DNA of 39,932 nucleotides. It comes from an uncultured Planctomycetaceae bacterium (lineage in GTDB: Bacteria; Planctomycetota; Planctomycetia; Pirellulales; UBA1268). The notes beneath the pieces were generated by a model. It did no database searches, was not told the origin of the DNA, and saw nothing but the letters and a program-made list of their open reading frames with translations. The stretch is taken from NCBI GenBank assembly GCA_903951635.1, contig CAJBCV010000023.1, forward strand, positions 1 to 39,932. The letters run 5' to 3'. The position numbers and the translations under genes are program-made. Position 1 is the stretch's first letter. Every line of letters begins with the position of its first letter. Positions 1-7,611 of the stretch are shown piece after piece.

Positions 1-1028
1 AGCGGCGTCGTCTGCCGCTCGTCGCGGGTCCGGTCAGGGAGCGACTCACGGGGGTGCGCGATGAACGTATCCCAGCTCCAGTAGACCGCCAGGAGGACCG
101 CGTTGGTGAACAGCCATGGCTTCCAGAGGTTGAGCGTCCAGAGGAAGTCGACCCCTTCGAGGTAGCCGAGGAACAGCGGTGGATCGCCGATCGGGAGGAG
201 CAGACCGCCGCAGTTGCAGACCATGAAGATGAAGAACACGAGCGTGTGGGCGACATGCCGGCGTTCTTTGTTCGTCTCCAGGAGCGGACGGACGAGGAGC
301 ATGGCGGCCCCGGTCGTGCCGATGAAGCTTGCCATCGCCGCCCCGAGGGCGAGGAAAGTGGCGTTCGTCGTCGGCGTGGCGACGAGATCCCCTTCGATCC
401 GCACCCCGCCGGTGACGACGTAGAGCGCGAAGAGGAGGGCGATGAAGGGGATGTATTCGGCAAACAGGGCGTTGGTGAGGACGGCCCCGGCCGTCGGCCA
501 GGAGGGGCCGCTCGCCGCCGGATTGACCAGCGCATGGGCGGGGAAGTGGAGATCGACCGGCTGGTGGTGGAGAAACGTGTAGTAGCCGAGGGTGATCGCG
601 GCGAGGAGGCCGGCGACGAGGAGCTTGTTGTGGTTGTGCTCCCACCAGTGGGAGATCCCGGGGGCGAGCGGGAAGATCGCGATCGCCGCCAAGAGCAGGG
701 CGAAGGGAAGCGTCGTCGCCGGCGGCGGGGCGGCGGGATGGACGTCGTGGGCATGGGCGTCTCCCGTCGCGGCCTCGTCGTGGTGAGCGTCAGCGGCGCT
801 GGCTTGGTCGTGGAGCGGATCATGCGCCGGATCATGCGCCGCCTCGGCACGCTGGGCGGCGACGATCCGATCACGGCCCCCCTGGGGCCAGCCGGCGAGA
901 CAGGCCAGGCCGTAGATCGCGAGGAGACCGAGGAGGAGCCACGCCACCGGGGAGCGGGACTGGCCGGGCCGATCTTCCGCCGGCGACGAACGGTGGGCGT
1001 CGGAAAGGGGATGGTTCGGCTCGTGCAT
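1..1028 (-). CDS. NhaD/ArsB-type sodium:proton antiporter family membrane protein, C-terminus off the window
   Basis: Integral membrane transporter of the ion-transporter superfamily that includes NhaD, probably exchanging Na+ for H+. The minus-strand frame stays open from ATG 1028 to base 1, so about 342 N-terminal residues are present and the rest lies outside the window. One helix (AWLLLGLLAIYGLACLAGW) follows a short polar N-terminus. Next comes a His/Asp-rich loop (residues about 65-100, with repeated HDPAHDP and clustered His), then several hydrophobic helices. The best family signature is GGLLLPIGDPPLFLGYL near residue 275, the Gly/Pro/Asp motif of NhaD/CitM-type carriers. An upstream element, FIGTTGAAMLLVRPLL, also fits. 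The gene diverges from the next one. Substrate is inferred; an arsenite or dicarboxylate carrier of the same superfamily is possible. The His-rich loop is not typical and could bind metal. Confidence 0.8.
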   Translation of the reverse strand, partial: MHEPNHPLSDAHRSSPAEDRPGQSRSPVAWLLLGLLAIYGLACLAGWPQGGRDRIVAAQRAEAAHDPAHDPLHDQASAADAHHDEAATGDAHAHDVHPAAPPPATTLPFALLLAAIAIFPLAPGISHWWEHNHNKLLVAGLLAAITLGYYTFLHHQPVDLHFPAHALVNPAASGPSWPTAGAVLTNALFAEYIPFIALLFALYVVTGGVRIEGDLVATPTTNATFLALGAAMASFIGTTGAAMLLVRPLLETNKERRHVAHTLVFFIFMVCNCGGLLLPIGDPPLFLGYLEGVDFLWTLNLWKPWLFTNAVLLAVYWSWDTFIAHPRESLPDRTRDERQTTP

Positions 1029-1158
1029 CGGTGTCGACCCTGAGGTGGAAAGCAGCGTGTGGGATGGCGGTGATGGTAGAACAGGTCGAGTTTCCGCGGA
1101 AGCGGTCCTGCGGGGCCATCGTCCTCCTCGGGCCGTGCCACCAACCCCCTCTCCGGCG

Positions 1159-1833
1159 ATGCACCGCGATCCCTCGCCTGCCGACATCTGCCCCACCGAT
1201 CCCGCCACCGGGGCGTGTACCCATGGTCCGGGAGATGGTCCGGGGGCTGCCACACCGCCGCCGACCGCGGCAGGGGGTGGCCGTTCCGTCTGGTTGCGGG
1301 CCAATGGCCGACCGGGCGTGCTGATCGTCGCGCTGGCCGTCGTGGCAGGCGTGGTGCTCGTGCTCCTGGCGCGCCCCTGGAGCCGGCCCGTCGGCAGCGC
1401 GACATGGCTCGGCGGGGCCGGACTGCTCGCAGCTGGAGCCGGCGCGGCGCTTCTGACACTGCGGCCGCGCCTCGTGCTCGACCGGGAGAGCCTCCGCGTC
1501 CACCTTGCCCCGGGGAGGATCGACCGGGTGCCGCTCGACGTCGTCGAATGTTTCTTTCTCGGCAGCCGGCTCGAGCCGCCCGCACCGGGCGACGACACCA
1601 CCGGCGGGGAACGGATCCGCACGCTCGTGATGCGGATCGCGGAACGCTCGAGCGACCACGCATCGCGGCCGACGCTCCCCCTCTGGGGCGCGTGGAGCGA
1701 CGGATCGGTGACTTTTGACGGGCGGTGGTGCGAGCCGCTCTCGGTCGACCTCGTGCGCCGCCTCAATCGCGACCTCGCGGCGACCAAACGCGCCGCGCGG
1801 GCCCGGAGCGTGGCGGTGGGGGAGGGAACGTGA
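1159..1833 (+). CDS. Two-helix membrane protein of unknown function, coupled to the mfnB-like gene
   Basis: Protein of about 224 residues, not recognised as a named family. A Pro/Ala/Thr-rich N-terminal segment is followed by two hydrophobic helices (residues about 55-75, VLIVALAVVAGVVLVLLA, and about 85-105). A C-terminal cytosolic-type domain then begins RPRLVLDRESLRVHL and reads through RVPLDVVECFFLG. The order of two helices then a small beta-rich domain resembles bacterial PH-like (bPH) membrane proteins, which is only a fold-level guess. The start is uncertain: ATG 1159 is chosen as the first Met giving a compact N-terminus, and an in-frame ATG at 1045 would add 38 low-complexity residues. 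Its TGA stop overlaps the GTG start of the next gene (GTGA at 1830-1833), so the two are probably co-translated. Confidence 0.6.
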   Translation: MHRDPSPADICPTDPATGACTHGPGDGPGAATPPPTAAGGGRSVWLRANGRPGVLIVALAVVAGVVLVLLARPWSRPVGSATWLGGAGLLAAGAGAALLTLRPRLVLDRESLRVHLAPGRIDRVPLDVVECFFLGSRLEPPAPGDDTTGGERIRTLVMRIAERSSDHASRPTLPLWGAWSDGSVTFDGRWCEPLSVDLVRRLNRDLAATKRAARARSVAVGEGT

Positions 1834-2612
1834 TCTGGCGGGGGCTGCTCGTGAGCGTCCGCGACGGCGACGAGGCGGCGGAGGCGCTCGCTGGCGGCGG
1901 CGCGATCATCGACGTCAAAGAGCCGCTCGCCGGGCCGCTTGGCGCCGCGCCCCCCGCGACGGTCGCGGCGATCGCCGCCATCGTTTCAAATGCCGTGCCT
2001 TGGACGCTCGCCTGTGGCGAGCTTGTCGACGCCTCCGCCGACGCCGCGGCGGGCAGGCAGCGAGCGCTTGCCTTCGTGGCCGATGTCTGCGGAAGGCTGG
2101 AGGCCACACCGGCGCCGGCGGCGGTCAAAGTCGGTCTCTCCGGGGCCGTGGACACCCCGTGGCGCGAGGCGCTGGGGAGGATCGCCGCCGGGCTTCCGGT
2201 GGGGACGGGCCTCGTCGCGGTCGCCTATGCCGATTGGGATCGCTGTGGGGCGCCCGAGACCGAGGCCCTGGTCGCCGCGGCCGCGGCGATCGGATGCCGG
2301 GGGGTGCTCGTCGACACGTTCGACAAGGCCGGGCCAGGGCTGTTTGGGCAGGTCGATCGGGCCACCATCGGCCGCTGGGTGGCCGTTGCCCACGCCGCGG
2401 GGCTGCCGATCGCACTGGCAGGAAAGCTCGGCCTGGATGACGTGGCGTCGGCGGTGGCGGTGGGGGCCGATGTCGTCGGGGTGCGGTCGGTGACCTGCCG
2501 CGCGGGGCGATCGGCTCGGGGGGATGGGGACCGGTTGGGAACCGTTCACCGGGATCGGGTGCGGCGGGCCGTCGATCGATTCGCGGCGGCGAGCCTTGCC
2601 GGCGGCGGATGA
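1830..2612 (+). CDS. mfnB: (5-formylfuran-3-yl)methyl phosphate synthase-like protein (MfnB family, DUF556)
   Basis: MfnB makes 4-(hydroxymethyl)-2-furancarboxaldehyde phosphate from two molecules of glyceraldehyde-3-phosphate, the furan precursor of methanofuran. Bacteria with H4MPT-linked C1 metabolism carry homologues in the same gene set. About 260 residues encode a TIM-barrel-like protein with the family landmarks: AIIDVKEPLAGPLGA (residues about 25-39; Lys30 aligns by eye with the Schiff-base Lys of MfnB), AVKVGLSG, AVAYADWDRCGAP, GVLVDTFDKAGPGLFG, and a phosphate-binding-like end IALAGKLGLDDV then ADVVGVRSVTCRAGRSARG. The GTG start at 1830 was chosen because it overlaps the upstream stop as GTGA and gives the correct family N-terminus. 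Codons upstream in the same frame are low-complexity Arg/Gly. The physiological product in bacteria is inferred from the archaeal enzyme. Confidence 0.85.
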   Translation: MIWRGLLVSVRDGDEAAEALAGGGAIIDVKEPLAGPLGAAPPATVAAIAAIVSNAVPWTLACGELVDASADAAAGRQRALAFVADVCGRLEATPAPAAVKVGLSGAVDTPWREALGRIAAGLPVGTGLVAVAYADWDRCGAPETEALVAAAAAIGCRGVLVDTFDKAGPGLFGQVDRATIGRWVAVAHAAGLPIALAGKLGLDDVASAVAVGADVVGVRSVTCRAGRSARGDGDRLGTVHRDRVRRAVDRFAAASLAGGG

Positions 2613-2778
2613 CTTCATGCCCGGGCTGTCGGGAATCCCCGGGGTCGACGCGGCTGGCAGTTCCCTTCGGTGGCACGGGGGGGGAATCGGGGATATCCTC
2701 CGGAGACGTCGCGCTCGCGGCGACCGGACGCCCGCCGCCGGGCCCACCGACCGCTTCTTCCCAAGGGTTGCATGCACG

Positions 2779-3087
2779 ATGGCCAAGACGCTCGAAGTGC
2801 GGGTCCCGCACGCCCTCGATCAGGACGAGATCAAACGGCGCCTCGACGAGGCACTCGTCCGTGCCCGTTCGGAGTACGCCGACTCGGTCGGTGAGATCAC
2901 GGCCCAGTGGGACGGGGACGACCGGATGCAGTTCAACCTCGCCGTGGCGGGGATGAAGTTCGACGGCTCGCTCGAGATCCTCATCGAGGAGCTGCTCGTC
3001 AAGCTCCAGCTTCCCGGGGCCGCGGCCCTGTTCAGTGGGCGGATCCGCGAGGGAATCCAAGAACGTCTCGGTGGCCTCGTCGGCTGA
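2779..3087 (+). CDS. Polyhydroxyalkanoic acid system family protein (PHA_gran_rgn-like)
   Basis: Small 102-residue cytosolic protein matching the PHA-system family (TIGR02610/PF09650-like). The whole length is one domain: KTLEVRVPHALDQDEIKRRL at the N-terminus, EITAQWDGDDRMQFNLAVAG with an alternating beta pattern in the middle, and a C-terminal helix EGIQERLGGLVG. The family is named from occurrence near polyhydroxyalkanoate genes. No PHA synthase, depolymerase or phasin lies in this window, so a granule role cannot be supported here. ATG 2779 was chosen because it begins the conserved domain; the in-frame extension to 2524 has no recognisable sequence. The gene stands 166 bases after the mfnB-like stop and may share its transcript. 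Confidence 0.8.
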   Translation: MAKTLEVRVPHALDQDEIKRRLDEALVRARSEYADSVGEITAQWDGDDRMQFNLAVAGMKFDGSLEILIEELLVKLQLPGAAALFSGRIREGIQERLGGLVG

Positions 3088-3229
3088 TGGCACCACCGCC
3101 CGACGGCGGGCCGATGGGCGCGGTTGTGACGATTCGCGCTGGTGGAGGCGACAGGGCGGGGGATCGGCGGGGAGTCTGCCGATGGAAGAGAAACGTGATT
3201 CTGACGGCGCCGATGGTGGAACAAGCACG

Positions 3230-4540
3230 ATGATCGAGCCCAGCCTCTTTCGCTCTTCCCAGGCCCGTGCGGCCACGGTTCCCTCCTGCCCCCCGGCAGG
3301 GCAGCGGCGCGGCCGCGTCCGTCTGGCTGTCCTGCTCGCGGCCCTGCAGATGGGAGGTGGCATCGCGCTCCCCGGGCTTTCCTGGCTCGGCGATTCCGTG
3401 GCCGCCCGCGCCGAGAACGAGCAGCGGCCACCCGTCGATGATCCCTTCGCCGAAGAGCTCAATCCCTTTCCTCGCGAGGAGAAACCGAAGCCGCGCACCG
3501 GCCAGACGCCCCGGGCGACAGCTCCGAAGAAGGATCGGGAGAAGGATCGGGAGAAGGAACGCGACGTCGAGCCGGAGCGCGACCTCGACGAGGAGCTGAC
3601 CAAGCCCGCTCCGCGCCGCCCGATTCCGCGCGGGGATGATGACGACGACAGGGCCTTGCCCGATCCCGACGACGCCCCGCCGGTCGTGCGGCCTAGGCCG
3701 ACCGCGAAGCCGATGGTCCCCGCTGATTTGCTTCCGTTCCCCGATGTCGACATGCCACCGCCGGAGGAGGATTCACCGGCGCGGAAGCTGCTGATCAAAG
3801 CCGACAAGCTCGACCGAAAGGGGAAATACGAGGAGGCGAAGAAGCTGGTCCTCGAGGCGATCGAAGAGGATCCCAAGCTCCCTGTGGCCAGGCTGGCTCT
3901 CAGCATCGTCACCCGGCATCTCGGTGACTTCGAGGGCTCGCTCGAGGCCTGCTCGGCGGGCCTGAGGCTCGACCCGATGGATGCGGAACTGTATCTGCGC
4001 CGGGGGATCGCCTGGTTCCATCTCGGACGCTACGGCATCGCGCTTGAAGACTTCGAGGATGCCGCGGGAATCGCCTACGACGATCCGCGCCCCGAATTGT
4101 GGCGTGGCCTGACGCTCATGGAACTCGACAAGTCGCTCGAGGCGATCAGCGCCTATTCGTCGGCCATCCGCCGCGATCGCACGTACGACCTCGCTTATCT
4201 CAATCGGGGCCTGGCCTATCTCGTCACCGACGAGCCTGCGAAGGCGGAGTTCGACTTCGATCAGGCGATCCGGCACGATCCGCGCGATGCCCGCGCCTGG
4301 TTCAACCGGGGCGTCGCTCAGGCCCGGCAGTCGGAGTATGCCGACGCCGCCGATTCCTACGGAGAGTCGCTGCGGATCGATCCGAAGATGGAGGGCTCCC
4401 GTCGCAACCTCGAGGCGATCCGGGGACGGATCGGCGTGGCCGGGCGGCGGGGAGATGGGCGTGCGCGCGTCGCCGCACCGGCCGCGGAGCTCGTTCCGGC
4501 CGGTCGCCCCCTTCCGTCCCGTTCCACCGGCAACGGCTGA
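3230..4540 (+). CDS. Secreted or membrane-anchored tetratricopeptide repeat protein
   Basis: About 436 residues. An N-terminal hydrophobic segment (RLAVLLAALQMGGGIALPG, residues about 32-50) looks like a signal peptide or anchor. A long charged, Pro-rich linker follows, including a DREKDREKERDVEPERD block and an acidic GDDDDDR patch. From residue about 185 to 410 there are roughly six TPR units, with typical spacing such as AELYLRRGIAWFHLGRYGIA, DLAYLNRGLAYLVTDEPAKA and ARAWFNRGVAQARQSEYADA, ending in a short basic tail. TPRs mediate protein-protein contacts, so this is probably an envelope scaffold; no partner is evident. Start choice: ATG 3230 places the hydrophobic core closer to the N-terminus, but ATG 3182 has a better Shine-Dalgarno (GGGGAG, 7 bases upstream) and would add 16 residues. 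Confidence 0.8.
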   Translation: MIEPSLFRSSQARAATVPSCPPAGQRRGRVRLAVLLAALQMGGGIALPGLSWLGDSVAARAENEQRPPVDDPFAEELNPFPREEKPKPRTGQTPRATAPKKDREKDREKERDVEPERDLDEELTKPAPRRPIPRGDDDDDRALPDPDDAPPVVRPRPTAKPMVPADLLPFPDVDMPPPEEDSPARKLLIKADKLDRKGKYEEAKKLVLEAIEEDPKLPVARLALSIVTRHLGDFEGSLEACSAGLRLDPMDAELYLRRGIAWFHLGRYGIALEDFEDAAGIAYDDPRPELWRGLTLMELDKSLEAISAYSSAIRRDRTYDLAYLNRGLAYLVTDEPAKAEFDFDQAIRHDPRDARAWFNRGVAQARQSEYADAADSYGESLRIDPKMEGSRRNLEAIRGRIGVAGRRGDGRARVAAPAAELVPAGRPLPSRSTGNG

Positions 4541-4556
4541 CGGCCCCTCCGGGCCG
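4541..4556. terminator. Short GC hairpin between convergent genes
   Basis: CGGCCC (4541-4546), loop CTCC, GGGCCG (4551-4556): a perfect 6-bp stem directly after the TPR gene stop and before the convergent STN gene stop. No T-run follows on either strand, so if it terminates it is not a classical intrinsic terminator. Placement is the main support. Confidence 0.4.
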
Positions 4557-4572
4557 GCCGGGCCGCCGCCGA

Positions 4573-5646
4573 TCATTCCGATGTCGGACCGACGCGGAGG
4601 ATGCGGCCGTCGATCGCCCACTCCAGCCCCAGTGGCATGACGATCCGGTCGAGGAGCGCATCGCGGTCGACATCCTTGACCGAGAGCCGGACGATCTCTG
4701 CCGGCGCGATTCCCTTCGTCCGCAGCCCTTCGCGGTCAAGCTCGAGCTCGAGCTCCATCCGGGTGGCGATCGTCTGGAGGAGTTGGTCGAGGGGAGCGGC
4801 GACTTCGAGCGTCCAGGTCGGCGGGCCGGCGGGCGGACGACGGGAGCCGCCGGAACGGGGAGGGGGAACGACGCTCGGCCCTCCGCGAGCCGCGTTGGCT
4901 GCCACGATAACGGCCGAGCCTCCGGGGGGAATCTTTGACGGCAGCGGGACGATCGCCAGCCCCATCCGCTCCGATTCCCCCCGTGCCGGCTGCCAATCGA
5001 TTCGTCGATCGAACTGGGAGAGGAGGAGATCGAGCCGCTCCGCCAGCGGCAGCGCCGGCAGTTCGGCGGCGGCGAGGTGATCGTGAGGGATGTCGTCGAG
5101 CCCGGTGAGATCGATCCCCGCCTCGTCGGCGAGCCTCTCGATCAGGTCGTGCGGCCGGGCCCCATCCTCCCAGGCCCAGGGAGCGCGGCGTCCGGCGAGT
5201 CGTCGCGACACCAGCGGCAGCGCGGCGATGACCCGCGTCCGCTCGGCGTCGGAGGCGACGAGCGTGGCGGCCGCGCGACCGGGGACGATCCGAATCGACG
5301 TCTGCAGGACCGCACAGCTCGCCCCCAGCGGCAGGGCGATCTGCTCGAGCACGTCGACGAGCGCCGCGTCTCGGATGTCGAGCGTGACCGATGTATCCGG
5401 ATCGAGGCGGCGGTCGAGGATCACCGGCCGGCGCGCCAGGTCCCCCAGGCGCCGGGCGACCGTTCGGAGCGGCACCCCGCTCCACGTCGCCGTCACCGCG
5501 GGGAGAGGCGTGGTCGGAACCGATTCCTGCCCGGCCACGGACACGGCGGCAAGGCCGAGAAGAACGATTCCGATCAAGGCATGCCGGCACCCCGGCACGC
5601 CCAGATCGATGCGGCGGCGGGCGGGTGCATGGACGGGCGATGGCAT
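4573..5646 (-). CDS. Secreted protein with STN (secretin/TonB short N-terminal)-like domains
   Basis: 357 residues with an N-terminal signal peptide (HALIGIVLLGLAAVSVAGQ). The first mature domain, residues about 50-125, has the STN pattern: TWSGVPLRTVARRLGDLAR, then PVILDRRLDPDTSVTLDIRD, then ALVDVLEQIALPLGASCAV. A second copy is recognisable at the C-terminus, residues about 285-355 (LDQLLQTIATRMELELELD, followed by IVRLSVKDVDRDALLDRIV). A middle section around residues 165-225 (HDLIERLADEAGIDLTGLDD) may be a third diverged copy. STN domains normally sit in front of secretin rings or TonB-dependent barrels, yet neither a secretin nor a barrel is encoded in the same protein or next to it. It probably acts in the periplasm, perhaps as an adaptor; function unknown. 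It is convergent with the TPR gene and divergent from glpD. Confidence 0.7.
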   Translation of the reverse strand: MPSPVHAPARRRIDLGVPGCRHALIGIVLLGLAAVSVAGQESVPTTPLPAVTATWSGVPLRTVARRLGDLARRPVILDRRLDPDTSVTLDIRDAALVDVLEQIALPLGASCAVLQTSIRIVPGRAAATLVASDAERTRVIAALPLVSRRLAGRRAPWAWEDGARPHDLIERLADEAGIDLTGLDDIPHDHLAAAELPALPLAERLDLLLSQFDRRIDWQPARGESERMGLAIVPLPSKIPPGGSAVIVAANAARGGPSVVPPPRSGGSRRPPAGPPTWTLEVAAPLDQLLQTIATRMELELELDREGLRTKGIAPAEIVRLSVKDVDRDALLDRIVMPLGLEWAIDGRILRVGPTSE

Positions 5647-5708
5647 CTGTCGGGCCCCGCGGGGAAAATTGGGGCGGCGGCTGTCGATCGCGTCCCAGGG
5701 CCTCGCAG

Positions 5709-5714
5709 TATAGT
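5709..5714 (+). promoter_or_regulatory. Candidate -10 element for glpD-glpK
   Basis: TATAGT lies 35 bases before the glpD start, in the 103-base gap between the divergent STN and glpD genes. No convincing -35 hexamer stands 16-18 bases upstream, so this is only a candidate. Confidence 0.3.
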
Positions 5715-5749
5715 GGCGCTGCGATCACGGCCCCGGTGGAGTTCGATCG

Positions 5750-7591
5750 ATGACCAACGGCACGGCCTCCGCAGCGAAATCGGTGCCGACCGCGGTCGAT
5801 GTCGTGATCCTCGGGGCGGGCATCAACGGAGCGGCACTCGCCAGGGAGCTCGTTCTCAACGGCCTCTCCGTCGTCGTGATCGATGCCGACGACATCGCCG
5901 CGGGAACGACCCGCTGGTCGACGCGGTTGGTCCATGGCGGCCTGCGTTACCTGGAATATGGCGAGCTGTCGCTCGTCCGGGAGAGCCTCGCCGAGCGGAA
6001 TCGCTTGCTGCGGCTCGCCCCCCACCTCGTCCGCCCCCTCGGATTTTTCGTGCCGGTGCGGGGCTGGTTCGGCGGTCTGTTCGCCGCGGCGGCGCGGATC
6101 GTCGGCTTCGAGACGATGGCCCGTCGTTGGGCCGGGGAACGTGGGCGAGGGGGACTTGCTGTCGCCTGCGGGCTCTGGCTCTACGATCTCCTTTCGACCG
6201 GATCGGCATGGCCCCGCCGCTGTGTCGTGCGCAGCGGCGCCGTGGGGATGCCGGCAGTCGATGCGGCGCGCTATCCGCTCGCCGGGGTGTACGACGACGC
6301 GCAGATGGTCTTTCCGGAGCGATTCACCGTCGAGCTCCTCGTCGATGCCCGTACGCTCGCTGCGGAGAAGAATGGTTTCTTCCAGATCCTCACCCGGCAC
6401 ACGGCGCAGGTGGAGGATGACGGGGGCTTGAGGGTCGTGGCGGTCGAGGCTGCCGGCCGGGAGAACCCCGAAGCGATCGGGCTCGCCCCGCGGGCCATCG
6501 TCAACGCCACCGGTGCCTGGGTCGATCACACGCTCGGCGCGCTCTTGTCGTCGGGGGACGGGCCCCGGTCTGGCGAACACCAGACCGGACACTCCCAGAC
6601 CGGGCATCGCCTCATCGGCGGGACGAAGGGGAGCCATCTCGTCGTCGACCATGCGGCGCTGCGCCGAGCACTCGGGGTGCGGGGTGTCTACGCCGAGGCC
6701 GCGGACGGCCGACCGGTGTTCGTTCTCCCCTTCGGGGATCGGCTCGTCCTCGTGGGGACGACCGACATTCCCTTCCCCGGGGACCCCTCGACGGCGCGGA
6801 CCGACGCCGACGAGATCGACTACCTCCTCGCGGCGGTGCGGCTGCTTTTTCCCGCCACGGCGCCGTCGCCGGGCGATGTCGTGCAGCACTACTGCGGCGT
6901 CCGTCCGTTGCCGGCGCGTCGCGCCGACGGGCCGACGCCGGCGGGCATCACGCGTCGGCACATGCTCGTGCGGCACGCCTTCGCTCCGTTGCCGGTGTGG
7001 TCGATCGTGGGGGGAAAGCTGACCACCTGCCGGAGTCTTGCCGAGGGAGCCGCCGCCGAGGTGCTCGCCGTGCTTGGCCTTCCCGTGACGGCGACGTCGC
7101 GGACGCGCCCGCTGCCGGGGGCGTGTTCGCCGCGCGAGGCGGAAGCGCTGGCCGGGCGCTTGGCGACGATCGCCATGGAGGCCGGGGTTCCTCGCGATGG
7201 AGCGCTCCCGATGGCGCGGACGACAGTCGGGCTGTTCGGGGCAAGGGCCGGGGAAGCCTTGGGGGTCGATCCGTCGCGCGGTGGAGGAGACGCGGCACAG
7301 CGGGATGCCTTCGAGCCGCTCGGCGACAGCCCGCTGCCGCGGGGAGTCGTGGGCTTCTGTCTCGAGGGTGAGTGGGCGGAGACGCTCGCCGACCTCGTCG
7401 AACGGCGACTGCTGCTCGCCTTCGATCCCGACCTCTCGGAGGCCACGCTCCGCGCCATCGCCTCGGAGCTCGTCCGGGCCGGACGCCTCGCGGCCGACGC
7501 TGTCGATGCCGAAGTCGCGACGCTGCGGGCGATGATGGCCGAGCGGTATGGCAAGCGGATCCGCGGTGATCGAGTGCGGGATCGGGACTGA
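5750..7591 (+). CDS. glpD: Aerobic glycerol-3-phosphate dehydrogenase (FAD-dependent)
   Basis: Oxidises sn-glycerol-3-phosphate to dihydroxyacetone phosphate and passes electrons to the quinone pool at the membrane face. 613 residues, longer than the roughly 500 of E. coli GlpD. The FAD-binding fold opens with VVILGAGINGAALARELVLN (residues about 19-38), and the GlpD signature TRWSTRLVHGGLRYLEYGEL follows at about 57. Further matches are GTKGSHLVVDH, the loop RPVFVLPFGDRLVLVGTTD, and the C-terminal FAD contact SIVGGKLTTCRSLAEGAA. The C-terminal region (after about 460) is the helical GlpD cap. Residues about 270-286 contain an unusual repeat insert (EHQTGHSQTGHR). glpK follows after 20 bases, giving a two-gene glycerol operon. 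No glpF or regulator is adjacent. Confidence 0.93.
   Translation: MTNGTASAAKSVPTAVDVVILGAGINGAALARELVLNGLSVVVIDADDIAAGTTRWSTRLVHGGLRYLEYGELSLVRESLAERNRLLRLAPHLVRPLGFFVPVRGWFGGLFAAAARIVGFETMARRWAGERGRGGLAVACGLWLYDLLSTGSAWPRRCVVRSGAVGMPAVDAARYPLAGVYDDAQMVFPERFTVELLVDARTLAAEKNGFFQILTRHTAQVEDDGGLRVVAVEAAGRENPEAIGLAPRAIVNATGAWVDHTLGALLSSGDGPRSGEHQTGHSQTGHRLIGGTKGSHLVVDHAALRRALGVRGVYAEAADGRPVFVLPFGDRLVLVGTTDIPFPGDPSTARTDADEIDYLLAAVRLLFPATAPSPGDVVQHYCGVRPLPARRADGPTPAGITRRHMLVRHAFAPLPVWSIVGGKLTTCRSLAEGAAAEVLAVLGLPVTATSRTRPLPGACSPREAEALAGRLATIAMEAGVPRDGALPMARTTVGLFGARAGEALGVDPSRGGGDAAQRDAFEPLGDSPLPRGVVGFCLEGEWAETLADLVERRLLLAFDPDLSEATLRAIASELVRAGRLAADAVDAEVATLRAMMAERYGKRIRGDRVRDRD
6565..6603 (+). repeat. 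Inverted plus direct repeat inside glpD
   Basis: CCGGTCTGG (6565-6573), a 6-base loop, and CCAGACCGG (6580-6588) form a perfect 9-bp inverted repeat. CCAGACCGG recurs at 6595-6603 with a 15-base period. The direct repeat encodes the duplicated QTGH in the GlpD insert, so reading frame is preserved. Confidence 0.85.
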
Positions 7592-7611
7592 CCTTGCAAA
7601 GGGAGAAATCC

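Noticed and set aside
54..1043. A 329-codon plus-strand frame opposite the antiporter
   Set aside because: The minus strand encodes hydrophobic helices and the GDPPLFLG motif; the plus frame is charged low-complexity.
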